A DNA stretch of 64,000 nt from the NCBI GenBank assembly GCA_023898365.1, contig CP060219.1, positions 1,054,001-1,118,000 of the forward strand, written 5' to 3'. This document shows positions 1 to 6,670 of this stretch, in pieces. The position numbers and the translations under genes were made by a program. The DNA comes from Candidatus Woesearchaeota archaeon (GTDB lineage: Archaea; Nanobdellota; Nanobdellia; Woesearchaeales; GCA-023898365). Under the pieces are notes generated by a model that was not told where the DNA came from, ran no database searches, and was given only the letters and a program-made list of their open reading frames with translations. Within the stretch, counting starts at the first letter, position 1. The number at the start of each line of letters is the position of its first letter.

Positions 1-33
1 ATGAATAGAATAGAATCTGAACATATTGAATAG
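1..33 (+). CDS. Possible 3' end of a gene that starts before the window
   Basis: Frame 1 is open from the window edge to a TAG at 31-33, giving at most ten residues. The only support is position. The stop falls directly before a spacer repeat, as it does for the genes ending at 1117 and 4675. The product cannot be named and this may not be a gene. Confidence 0.25.
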   Translation: MNRIESEHIE

Positions 34-310
34 AGTCCCAAGCCCTTTTATTCTTGTTCTTAATGTATCGCATTCGCTCTTTATATAGACGGACTTCAAA
101 TTTACTTTGATTTTTTCCTTCGGAACGTTGCACTAAAAATCAATCCTTCGGAGAGTTTAACAAGGATTAATTTCAATGCTCGCTTTTCATAACTTCTTCA
201 CTTTGTTTGAATTTATTTGCTCGCACTCAACACTAGTGTTGCCTTTCAGGGAAATTAACACAAATTAAATGAAATAATCTTTTGGGCTAAAAAATAGAAG
301 AGGGCAGTTT
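34..310 (+). repeat. Intergenic spacer repeat, copy 1
   Basis: The left end (34-75) is nearly identical to 4659-4700: AGTCCCAAGCCCTTTT, then ATTCTTGTTCTT, then GCATTC. The block CGCATTCGCTC plus an ATATA stretch (69-88) recurs at 1151-1171. The segment 104-137, which runs from ACTTTGATTTTTT to GTTGCACTAAA, recurs at 1934-1969. The right end (282-309) carries GGGCTAAA and AGAAG followed by AGGGCAGTT, similar to 1262-1287. The two ends are partly complementary (GCCCTTTT against AAGAGGGC). No ORF is convincing inside it. Confidence 0.7.
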
Positions 311-320
311 TTTTAACAAA

Positions 321-332
321 CATTTATAAAAT
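321..332 (+). promoter_or_regulatory. TATA box of the S51 peptidase gene
   Basis: CATTTATAAAAT is centred about 27 nt before the ATG at 353, so the transcript should be almost leaderless. It lies just inside the spacer repeat, so this accessory gene appears to carry its own archaeal promoter. Confidence 0.6.
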
Positions 333-352
333 TTGTAATTCAAATTCTTTTT

Positions 353-1117
353 ATGGGAAAAATTATTGCATTAGGTGGAGGGGAAATTGGAAGACCTCAT
401 GAAAATGGAGGTTTCTATCCTGTTGAAACAACTTCAATAGATAAAGAAATAATAAAACAAACAGGAAAATCAAATCCTAAATTACTTTTTATTCCTACAG
501 CAAGCAATGATTCAGAAGGATATTTTCAAGTTGTAAGAAAACACTTTTCAAAATTAGGTTGCAAAGTCGATGTTCTCTATTTAATCAAAGATAAATTATC
601 AAAAAAACAAATTGAAGATAAAGTATTATCGACAGATATAATTTATGTTGGCGGTGGAAATACACTTAAAATGATGACTCTTTGGAGAAAAATTGGAGTT
701 GATAATATTTTAAGAAAAGCACATAGAAAAGGTGTTGTTTTATCAGGATTAAGTGCAGGTTCAATTTGTTGGTTTAAATGTGGAAATTCGGACTCTAGAA
801 AATTTACAAGTGGAAGTAATAAATTAATCAAAGTTACTGGATTAGATTTAATTAATGCTTTGCATTGTCCTCACTATGATGCAGAAGAACATCGTCAAAG
901 TGATTTGAAAAGGATGATGAAAACAACTTCAAAAATTGTTTCTATTGCTCTTGAAAATTGTTGTGCTATTGAGGTTATTGATAATAAATTTAGAATCATA
1001 AAAAGTAAACCTAATGCAAAAGCATATAAGATTTTTTGGAAAGGTGGAAAATATTTCAAAGAAGAAATCATTTCTAAAAAAGAATTTGAAAATTTAGATA
1101 CATTACTCAATAAATAA
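353..1117 (+). CDS. Peptidase S51 family protein (dipeptidase E-like)
   Basis: This 254-residue protein matches the peptidase S51/PepE fold, a serine peptidase relative of the glutamine amidotransferase (Rossmann-like) fold. The N-terminus has a glycine-rich strand-turn (LGGGEIG, 7-13). GGGNT lies at 100-104. The nucleophile elbow is GLSAGS at 132-137, with Ser134 as the predicted nucleophile, and a later CPHYD segment may supply the catalytic histidine. The family includes aspartyl dipeptidases and cyanophycinases; the substrate here is not known. The gene is much more AT-rich than the core genes downstream. A 9-bp inverted repeat brackets it (AGGGCAGTT at 301-309, AACTGCCCT at 1120-1128), and a spacer repeat starts 1 nt after the stop. 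Confidence 0.85.
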   Translation: MGKIIALGGGEIGRPHENGGFYPVETTSIDKEIIKQTGKSNPKLLFIPTASNDSEGYFQVVRKHFSKLGCKVDVLYLIKDKLSKKQIEDKVLSTDIIYVGGGNTLKMMTLWRKIGVDNILRKAHRKGVVLSGLSAGSICWFKCGNSDSRKFTSGSNKLIKVTGLDLINALHCPHYDAEEHRQSDLKRMMKTTSKIVSIALENCCAIEVIDNKFRIIKSKPNAKAYKIFWKGGKYFKEEIISKKEFENLDTLLNK

Positions 1118-1118
1118 A

Positions 1119-1287
1119 TAACTGCCCTTTAATTCTTGTTCTTGATGTGTCGCATTCGCTCGATTATATAAAACGCCCAAAAGATTACTCAAGGGACGCT
1201 GCGCTTTCGTCGCTATGCTCCTCACCCTCGTATAACAACGATTAAATTCCGTTTTTTTCGTGGGCTAAAGGAAAGAAGGGGACAATT
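1119..1287 (+). repeat. Intergenic spacer repeat, copy 2
   Basis: It follows the stop of the S51 gene immediately. AACTGCCCT, TTAATTCTTGTTCTTGAT and CGCATTCGCTCG with an ATATA stretch match copy 1 in order. The right end (1262-1287) has GGGCTAAAGG, AAAGAAG and GGGACAATT, matching the right end of copy 1 in layout. The outer ends are partly complementary, so the spacer could fold into an imperfect hairpin with a variable loop. The middle (1190-1235) is GC-richer and is not shared with copy 1. Confidence 0.65.
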
Positions 1288-1288
1288 C

Positions 1289-1765
1289 CTATTTGGATTT
1301 CATATAATCTAATGCAAAATCTGCTTTTTTAAACATTATTGTCTTATTAGAATATTTTTCAACTGTTTTATTTATCTCAACTCTATTCCATTGGTGACTG
1401 AGTTTTAACATTTCAACAAAATCACCAAAATTTAATTTTCGACCTTTTTCTAAATTGAATGTTCTTTTAAACAATCTCTTGAATAGATTTAAATCTCTTT
1501 TAAGCAACCTGAGATCCAAAAAGATTATTGTGTTTGAAGACGCAAAACCCTTTTTAACCCAATCACACCAATGTCCTTCAATAATCCATTCTTTTTTACC
1601 AATTATTTTATTTAATTCTTTAATCCTCTCACTATTATTGGAATAACCATAATAAATTTTATCCAGATTATAATAATTGATCTTCAATAATTTTGACAAT
1701 TCCTTTCCTAGATATGATTTTCCACTTCCAGGACCTCCAATAATGTGGAATTTTTTAGCATTCAT
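1289..1765 (-). CDS. Small P-loop kinase, FlaR/adenylate-kinase-like
   Basis: This 158-residue P-loop protein has a Walker A motif GGPGSGKS at residues 10-17 followed by a helix. LDKIYY and WIIEGHW segments follow, and then IIFLDL, which fits the Walker B strand. The layout matches proteins annotated as topology modulation protein FlaR, which are adenylate-kinase-like small kinases. The real substrate is unknown. The gene runs against the orientation of the spacer repeats on both sides. The short inverted repeat GACAATT (1281-1287) and AATTGTC (1817-1823) brackets it. A weak TATA-like stretch about 27 nt upstream supports the ATG at 1765. Confidence 0.75.
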   Translation of the reverse strand: MNAKKFHIIGGPGSGKSYLGKELSKLLKINYYNLDKIYYGYSNNSERIKELNKIIGKKEWIIEGHWCDWVKKGFASSNTIIFLDLRLLKRDLNLFKRLFKRTFNLEKGRKLNFGDFVEMLKLSHQWNRVEINKTVEKYSNKTIMFKKADFALDYMKSK

Positions 1766-1810
1766 ATAATCATAGAATAATGGATAAAGTATATTAAACT
1801 TTTCATATTT

Positions 1811-2019
1811 TTAAGAAATTGTCTTTCGATTCTTGTTCTTTAGGGCACTTTGTACTTGATGGAACAACCCCAACTCTTTAGTCCTTCGGACAATTACACT
1901 CGCTACGCTCGAAATTATATAAATGAAAATTCGACTTTGATTTTTTGCCTTCTGCATCGTTGCACTAAACCTTGGTCTCCGTTTCATTCCGACGAAACTA
2001 ACAAGAATTATGTGCAATA
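1811..2019 (+). repeat. Intergenic spacer repeat, copy 3 (divergent)
   Basis: AATTGTC followed by TTTCGATTCTTGTTCTTT (1817-1841) matches the left end of the other copies. CTCGCTACGCTCG plus AAATTATATAAA (1897-1924) parallels the CGCATTCGCTC-ATATA block. The segment 1934-1969 is nearly the same as 104-137 in copy 1. The repeat lies upstream of one minus-strand gene and downstream of another, so it cannot simply be a terminator of the kinase gene. Confidence 0.6.
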
Positions 2020-2268
2020 TTACTCGGGAATCCAAGAATCATATTTTTTATCTTCAAGAAGTTGTTTTCCTTTTTCTGTTGCTATCGCACCATAAATTTG
2101 ATTATCTTTAATTTCAATTTTAATCAAGCCCATTTCATCAAGTTCAAGAAAAATCTTCATGTGCTTTTTGATGCTTTCGGGAGTTTCATCAGATGCTTTA
2201 CTAGGATCTGATTGCCAAGATTTTTCTATATTCCATAATGTTTCAAATTGTTCTTGATTAAGTTCCAT
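2020..2268 (-). CDS. Small winged-helix-like hypothetical protein
   Basis: This protein has 82 residues. The second half (about 48-75) has the pattern of a winged-helix DNA-binding wing: DEMGLIKIEI, a short turn, GAIATEKGKQLLED. The family is not recognised by name. The N-terminal half is predicted helical and acidic. A TATA-like stretch (about 2291-2304) lies about 29 nt upstream of the ATG. A transcription regulator is plausible but unproved, and no target operator can be pointed to. Confidence 0.6.
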   Translation of the reverse strand: MELNQEQFETLWNIEKSWQSDPSKASDETPESIKKHMKIFLELDEMGLIKIEIKDNQIYGAIATEKGKQLLEDKKYDSWIPE

Positions 2269-2416
2269 ACAATAATAACAAATTCTTGAATTATATATAC
2301 TTTGCGGATTCCTGGAGCCATACTGTGCCTGCGCTTCGAATCATCTGACAAGAATCATATGCAACAGTTTTTTCCCTAACGTAAATTTTATATGGTTTAA
2401 TCATTCAATCTCCTGT

Positions 2417-2599
2417 ATGAACTACAAAGTCCACCGGATAGATGTCAAGAGCGACAATATGCAGATTTACTTGGAGCAGTTCCTAAATACTCTTAAGGGA
2501 GAGATCATCGCAATAATTCCCAATGTCAAACCAACTTTTCAACTTATGGGAGCAACAGCTAAAGTTGACTTTCTATTAGTTGTTGAAAAAAAAAGGTAA
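2417..2599 (+). CDS. Short conserved-looking hypothetical protein (60 aa)
   Basis: The product has 60 residues with a clear pattern: an amphipathic helix (residues 14-25, ending LEQFLNTL) between two predicted strands, EIIAIIPNV and VDFLLVVEKK. This resembles small alpha-beta proteins that are often annotated as hypothetical. A TATA-like TTTTATATGG at about 2387-2396 lies about 27 nt before the ATG, which supports expression as a leaderless transcript. It sits 16 nt before the disrupted membrane-protein gene and could be co-transcribed with it. No function is assigned. Confidence 0.55.
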   Translation: MNYKVHRIDVKSDNMQIYLEQFLNTLKGEIIAIIPNVKPTFQLMGATAKVDFLLVVEKKR

Positions 2600-2615
2600 A
2601 CATTAATAAGGAATT

Positions 2616-2937
2616 ATGAAAGACAAAAATAAGAAATATCCCGAAGGATATTTTGCATCCCTTGGGATGGGAATTGGAATAGCTGTTTTTTCTGGATTGG
2701 GTATTCTTCTGTGTACTGTTACAAAAAATTATGGACTTATTGGAGTTGGTCCTGCAGTTGGTGTGCCAATTGGGTTATCAATTGGTCAAGGAATTGAAAA
2801 AAAAATACAAAAAAATAGGTAAGGTAAGGCAACTTTCTGCAAATGAGAAAAAGAGAAAAAAGGTGGCAATGCTTACAGGGCTTGCCTTAGTTATAGCAGG
2901 AATTATTATATTTCTTTTACTTCCATTCTTTAGATAA
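2616..2937 (+). pseudogene. Small two-TM membrane protein gene disrupted by a one-base frameshift
   Basis: The first frame (2616-2822) encodes a conserved-looking start (KYPEGYF), a membrane segment and a glycine-rich hydrophobic segment, then stops after IQKNR. The +1 frame continues as EKKYKKIGK, a basic EKKRKK stretch and a final membrane helix ending LLLPFF (to 2937). Removing one A from the A9 run at 2797-2805 joins the two into one protein of about 106 residues. That protein has the familiar layout of a small family with N-terminal glycine-rich helices, a charged linker and a C-terminal helix. This could be a sequencing error, a true recent mutation, or slippage at the homopolymer. Confidence 0.65.
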
Positions 2938-3024
2938 CAAAGTGGGAAAAAATAATACTCGTTGTCACCTGTGCTTTGCAGGCCAGCTGTAGAACATAAA
3001 GAGACCTTATTACTCCCTTGACAA

Positions 3025-3369
3025 TCATATTATCAGTAGACAATCAATCCAATCTAGCCATAAGTGTAAGAGTACACCTAAACAAAAATATCTTACAAAC
3101 TTATTTTTGAACAATAATCCGATTATCCATAGTGGCATCGTATACCAACTATGCAAGGGATGAGAATTTATTGAACACCTATTTGGATCATACATAGGAT
3201 TTGCCAATACATGATCTATATCAATTACGTTAGAACCAAAAATTGATAGGCATAAATATAAAAATGATTTTTTGTCTTTCTTGAACCAATTTTGCACTTC
3301 TTTATCAAATAGATAAATTAATCCGATTAGTAAGACATCTGCTAGTAAATGAATATGAGTTCCTGGCAT
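3025..3369 (-). CDS. DUF6122-like integral membrane protein
   Basis: This 114-residue membrane protein has about four hydrophobic segments. The conserved marks are an N-terminal HIHLLAD segment, then DIDHVLANPMYDPNRC and NSHPLHSWY in the middle, and a C-terminal LLHLWLD. The DIDH, DPNRC and HPLHS motifs are those I associate with DUF6122 proteins. The histidines and aspartates around the membrane face suggest metal binding, which is inference. A TATA box (ATTTATAAG, about 3393-3403) is about 28 nt upstream of the ATG, so the gene has its own promoter. The role is unknown. Confidence 0.65.
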   Translation of the reverse strand: MPGTHIHLLADVLLIGLIYLFDKEVQNWFKKDKKSFLYLCLSIFGSNVIDIDHVLANPMYDPNRCSINSHPLHSWYTMPLWIIGLLFKNKFVRYFCLGVLLHLWLDWIDCLLII

Positions 3370-3602
3370 AACATATAATTACCATCAAATGCTTATAAAT
3401 CTTATTTATCAAGATTGGATTGATGTCAAAATTAGAACTCAAAACACTTCAGCAGTAAAAAAAACTCTGCGGTTTCTTACAAAACCACAAGGACGGCTTG
3501 CAGCAGTTCATTTCGCTCGTAACAAAAAAAGAGTTTAACTAGAATTTGATATGGTTGTTCTAAAGGACATATAATCAATGGAAGGATATACACGTTCCAA
3601 TA

Positions 3603-3614
3603 CATTTTTATACC
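3603..3614 (+). promoter_or_regulatory. TATA box that favours the internal ATG of the APH-like gene
   Basis: A TTTTTATACC element is centred about 27 nt upstream of the ATG at 3635, the spacing seen for most genes in this window. The upstream in-frame ATG at 3578 has no comparable element at that distance. This is why 3635 is chosen as the start. Confidence 0.5.
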
Positions 3615-3634
3615 AAAAGATTTTTTTTAAATCC

Positions 3635-4675
3635 ATGTTATCAAATAAGTCCGTTTTAAAAATAATTAAGAAAATTGACCCAGAAGTCCGCTCAGTAAAT
3701 ATAAGAGAATTTACTGAAGCTGGCAACATAAATTTAATGTATAAAATTTCTACAAATATTCATGATAGAGCATATGTTCTTAGAGGCGCACCAAACAAGT
3801 TTGATGCATCAAAATATGATAAAGAAGTCTTTTTACATAGTCTGATAAATAAAAAATTAAAAATTCCTGTTCCTAAGATTCTTTTTTTTGATAAAACTAA
3901 AAAAATCTTGCCTTTTGCATATTTAGTTATGGAATTCAAAAAGGGTGATTTGGCAAATAATGAAGTTAAAAAAATGAATTCTGGAGAACGATTAAAACTA
4001 TTTAGAGAGTTAGGAAAAAATCTTGCAAAATTGCATTCAATAAAATTCAGCAAATACGGACAAATTTTTGGAGATAAAGTTTCAAAATATGAAGAAAAAT
4101 ATTCTAAACCGTTTGATACGTGGAAAGAATTTTACATATATTCTTTCAATAATTCAGTGCAAAAACTAAGTGAAGCTAAAAACATTAAATATGGCAAAAT
4201 TAGCAAAAAACATTTTTTGGATCTTCTTCCAAAATTGGAAGAACATTTAAGTAAAAATATGATTAGGCTTAAATCGAGCAAAAAACCTTCTCTAATTCAC
4301 GATGATTATCGACTTTTTAATATTTTAGTTAAAAAGAACAAGATCACGGCCATACTGGACTTTGAAATGGCAAAAGCGGGCGCACCTGAGAATGAACTAT
4401 GCATTCTTCCATTTATTTGGGATAAAAACAATCCGCTGAAATTAACCAAAGAAGGTAAAGCGTTTATCAAAGGATATGCAAAAATATCAGAAAAAGAAGT
4501 TATAAACTATAGGAAAGTATATGTTCCGTTAAGTTTATTTATGGAAATTAGTTATGATTTTTATCATGAATTAAAGTACAAAGAAGCTCCACAAGTAATG
4601 TCAGATTATTATAATAGCATCAGATATGTTTTAGGTTTGATTAATCTAAAAGATTTTAAGTCCCAAGCCCTTTAA
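3635..4675 (+). CDS. Aminoglycoside phosphotransferase (APH)-family kinase
   Basis: The protein has 346 residues from the chosen start. It has the fold of the APH/choline kinase family: an N-terminal nucleotide-binding lobe, then the catalytic HDDYRLFN motif (His222, Asp224, Asn229, i.e. HxDxxxxN), and LDFE (Asp242), which is the metal-binding DFG equivalent. Family members phosphorylate antibiotics, choline, homoserine or sugars; the substrate here cannot be read from the sequence. Ribosomal resistance is not implied. The last four codons (SQAL) and the stop lie inside the left end of spacer repeat copy 4, so the repeat contributes coding sequence. The gene is strongly AT-rich like its accessory neighbours. 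Confidence 0.8.
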   Translation: MLSNKSVLKIIKKIDPEVRSVNIREFTEAGNINLMYKISTNIHDRAYVLRGAPNKFDASKYDKEVFLHSLINKKLKIPVPKILFFDKTKKILPFAYLVMEFKKGDLANNEVKKMNSGERLKLFRELGKNLAKLHSIKFSKYGQIFGDKVSKYEEKYSKPFDTWKEFYIYSFNNSVQKLSEAKNIKYGKISKKHFLDLLPKLEEHLSKNMIRLKSSKKPSLIHDDYRLFNILVKKNKITAILDFEMAKAGAPENELCILPFIWDKNNPLKLTKEGKAFIKGYAKISEKEVINYRKVYVPLSLFMEISYDFYHELKYKEAPQVMSDYYNSIRYVLGLINLKDFKSQAL

Positions 4676-4790
4676 TTCTTGTTCTTGATATGTGCATTCA
4701 TCATAACAATCTCAACTCATTTCACGTAGCGATTGTTTTTAAAGATATCCGTTTCGCAGCAGAGGAATAAAAAAAGTGATAAAAAAAATA
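4659..4790 (+). repeat. Intergenic spacer repeat, copy 4
   Basis: The segment 4659-4700 matches 34-75 almost base for base (AGTCCCAAGCCCTTT, ATTCTTGTTCTT, GCATTC). Beyond 4700 the sequence diverges. It ends at the nitroreductase gene, where base composition changes to that of the core genes, so this is the likely right edge of the accessory block. Confidence 0.65.
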
Positions 4791-4792
4791 AA

Positions 4793-5401
4793 TTACTTCT
4801 GGATAAATAAGTCTTCTTTTGGTAGGCGTAGTTTTGGGCGCGGCTCATCAGCAGCAACGCCAATTGGTACAACAACGACAGGCACAAGATGTGCTGGCAA
4901 GTCCAAAATCTTTGCATATTCTGTTGGTGAAAATCCTTCCATTGGACAAGAGTCAAAGCCAAGAGCGGTTGCTCCGTTAAGTGCGTTTGTCATTGCAATG
5001 TATGCTTGTCGCGCACTCCATATCACTTTTTGCTCATCTGTTTTGAGCATAGCAATATGTCCTTGAATCATTGCAGAAAACGCAGCTGCTTTGTCATCAG
5101 GCATGCCTGCTTGTTTCATCACTGCAACATAGGTGGCAAGTGTTTCGTTTAACTGCGTGGTGGCGCAAAAGACGAGCACGTGAGAACTGGTTGTTATTTG
5201 TGGCTGATTAAAGGACGCAGCAAACAATTTCTCCTTAAGAGCAGCATCTTGTACGACAACTACTTTAAATGGTTGTAAACCAAAGGATGACGGAGAAAGC
5301 CGTATAAGTTCAAGGAGGTGCCCTACTTGTTCTTCTGATAATGATTCACCCGTAAATTTCTTTGTCGCATATCTTTTTTCGAGAAGTTGTTTGAATTCCA
5401 T
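4793..5401 (-). CDS. Nitroreductase family oxidoreductase (NfsB-like)
   Basis: This 202-residue flavoprotein is of the nitroreductase family, which binds FMN and uses NAD(P)H to reduce nitro compounds, quinones or flavins. Family marks are the N-terminal RYATKKF segment, the SSFGLQPF stretch that contacts FMN, and the C-terminal GFDSCPMEGF and VVPIGVA segments. A longer frame reaches 5446, but the TATA box at 5421-5432 is 25 nt upstream of the ATG at 5401, which fixes the start there. The gene is monocistronic and sits at the left edge of the core region. The physiological substrate is unknown. Confidence 0.85.
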   Translation of the reverse strand: MEFKQLLEKRYATKKFTGESLSEEQVGHLLELIRLSPSSFGLQPFKVVVVQDAALKEKLFAASFNQPQITTSSHVLVFCATTQLNETLATYVAVMKQAGMPDDKAAAFSAMIQGHIAMLKTDEQKVIWSARQAYIAMTNALNGATALGFDSCPMEGFSPTEYAKILDLPAHLVPVVVVPIGVAADEPRPKLRLPKEDLFIQK

Positions 5402-5420
5402 ACAATTTAAAGCCTGAATT

Positions 5421-5432
5421 ACTTTATATACC
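5421..5432 (-). promoter_or_regulatory. TATA box of the nitroreductase gene
   Basis: On the minus strand this reads GGTATATAAAGT. It is centred 25 nt before the ATG at 5401 and lies inside the longer reading frame, so that frame's first 15 codons are unlikely to be translated. Confidence 0.6.
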
Positions 5433-5457
5433 TTGTGAAGGTGCACTTCAGAGAACG

Positions 5458-5994
5458 TTAGTTCACTGGTTTTGGTGCAGGTCTAAGCAAGCCATCTCGC
5501 GCACGATGAGTGTAAGAACTTGACGCTGCTGATCGACCAGGATTCACAGGAGATCGAGATTCTTTTTTCATAAATCCATCATAAACTCGTCTTGTCCGAG
5601 GAACGTCACTCACAGGATTCTGTGTTTGTGCAGGAGGAGCAGTTGGCGCGACAGGAGCAGAAGAAGTCGTTGTTTGCACAACAAGAACAGGTGTTGCTGT
5701 CGTTGCTGGCGCAACATACATCGCCATGGCAAGCACGGCATTCATCTCAGGAGAAGCATAACCAACCTCTGTTGTAGAACGCACATAAACCACAGGATCA
5801 CCAAGCCCGTAAACTATTTCGTTGTCTTGAAGCGGACGAATTTCATGTTTTGCCGTCACAAGCCCATCAGGTTGTTGCACGAACGAATCAATAGACACTG
5901 CAGGTTCTCTTCCCAAGAGCATCCAAGGCATCATAATGGGGGATAATGAAGCAAGAATCAATCGGTTAAGCAAAGTTGGTTTTGCTAAATTCAT
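5458..5994 (-). CDS. Hypothetical membrane-anchored protein with Thr/Pro/Ala-rich linker
   Basis: This 178-residue protein is not recognised. Residues about 8-27 form a hydrophobic segment (LLNRLILASLSPIMMPWMLL) that could be a signal anchor. Residues about 95-125 are rich in Ala, Thr, Pro and Val, as in extended linkers. The C-terminal 50 residues are basic and serine-rich (RTRRVYDG, HRARDGLL) and look disordered. A TATA-like CTTATATAC lies about 35 nt upstream of the ATG. It is probably a surface or envelope protein, by composition only. Confidence 0.55.
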   Translation of the reverse strand: MNLAKPTLLNRLILASLSPIMMPWMLLGREPAVSIDSFVQQPDGLVTAKHEIRPLQDNEIVYGLGDPVVYVRSTTEVGYASPEMNAVLAMAMYVAPATTATPVLVVQTTTSSAPVAPTAPPAQTQNPVSDVPRTRRVYDGFMKKESRSPVNPGRSAASSSYTHRARDGLLRPAPKPVN

Positions 5995-6048
5995 CGGCTA
6001 TCACTGCAACCCCACGTGAAGAAGTATATAAGTCTTTTGCTTCTCAAA

Positions 6049-6507
6049 TCAAATCTTATTAGAAACAGAAATTCCTCGCTCGTGGAAGAAATTATCTAGT
6101 GCTGAAGTAAACAAATGGTGCTTGTCTCTAGTAAGAATATGCGACCTTGTTTGTAATGCCGCTGCTGCAAGGACTGCATCTGAGGGGTCAGCAACGAGTT
6201 CAAGAAGTCGCGGTTCGATGCTTGCAACAAACGATTTTTCGCCAAGCACATCGCCAGGATGCACGGGAATGACAAAGCGAGATAAAGAACAATTCTTCAA
6301 ATAATGTCGAAGTTCTGATTTTTTCTCAGAAATGCGGTGTTCAACTAACACCAATTCATCGCAGGTAAACGAACAGAATACGGGATCACTTACCTTCTCT
6401 AATTTATGAAGTGCGTCGTGCTCAAGTAACCAAAGAAAAAAACACGTATCAATAAACGTGTGTCCAGATCCAGAAACAGTTGGCAGCAAAGCAAAGAGTT
6501 CCTTCAT
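6049..6507 (-). CDS. PIN-domain ribonuclease-like protein
   Basis: The protein has 152 residues with PIN-domain marks: FIDTCFF near the N-terminus (Asp20), an acidic helix in the middle, DPSDAVLAAAAL near residue 110, and ILTRDKHHL toward the end. PIN proteins are Mg-dependent ribonucleases; the acidic residues fit but activity is not shown. The start codon overlaps the L40e stop (ATGA), so it is the last gene of the aIF5A-L40e operon. That points to an RNA or ribosome role more than to a toxin. No antitoxin gene is adjacent and no Nob1-type zinc ribbon is present. Confidence 0.75.
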   Translation of the reverse strand: MKELFALLPTVSGSGHTFIDTCFFLWLLEHDALHKLEKVSDPVFCSFTCDELVLVEHRISEKKSELRHYLKNCSLSRFVIPVHPGDVLGEKSFVASIEPRLLELVADPSDAVLAAAALQTRSHILTRDKHHLFTSALDNFFHERGISVSNKI

Positions 6508-6668
6508 TTGCGCTTCTTAGGACGAAGAGATGAAGAACTGCATTTTCTGCAGCGTACACGTCCTGAGAGGACTCGAAGATTCGTTGCACGAACCACTGAC
6601 TTGCAATCCTTGCAAACAAACTTATCCTTAAAAAGTCGTGCTTCCGCTTCGGGTGCTTTTGTTGCCAT
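6504..6668 (-). CDS. rpl40e: Ribosomal protein L40e
   Basis: This is a 54-residue zinc-ribbon ribosomal protein. It reads PEAEARLFK near the N-terminus, then two zinc knuckles, VCKDC (Cys19, Cys22) and RCRKC (Cys40, Cys43), and ends in SLRPKKRK. This is the standard archaeal L40e layout and length. It starts 2 nt after the aIF5A stop and overlaps the PIN-domain start by 3 nt, so the three genes are one operon. Confidence 0.92.
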   Translation of the reverse strand: MATKAPEAEARLFKDKFVCKDCKSVVRATNLRVLSGRVRCRKCSSSSLRPKKRK

Positions 6669-6670
6669 AT

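Noticed and set aside
1119..1165. Spacer repeat as a plain U-rich transcription terminator
   Set aside because: The T-rich end fits archaeal terminators after plus-strand genes, but the same orientation stands upstream of a minus-strand gene at 1811, and conservation extends far beyond the T-rich part.
3578..3634. Upstream ATG for the APH-like gene
   Set aside because: A TATA box lies inside this stretch at the right distance from the ATG at 3635, and the extra 19 residues are not family-like.
34..4790. Canonical integron array with attC sites
   Set aside because: The spacers lack a clear RYYYAAC/GTTRRRY core pair and no IntI-like gene is in the window, so only an integron-like layout is claimed.
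6049..6507. PIN protein as a VapC toxin
   Set aside because: No antitoxin gene adjoins it; it is coupled to L40e and aIF5A in an operon.
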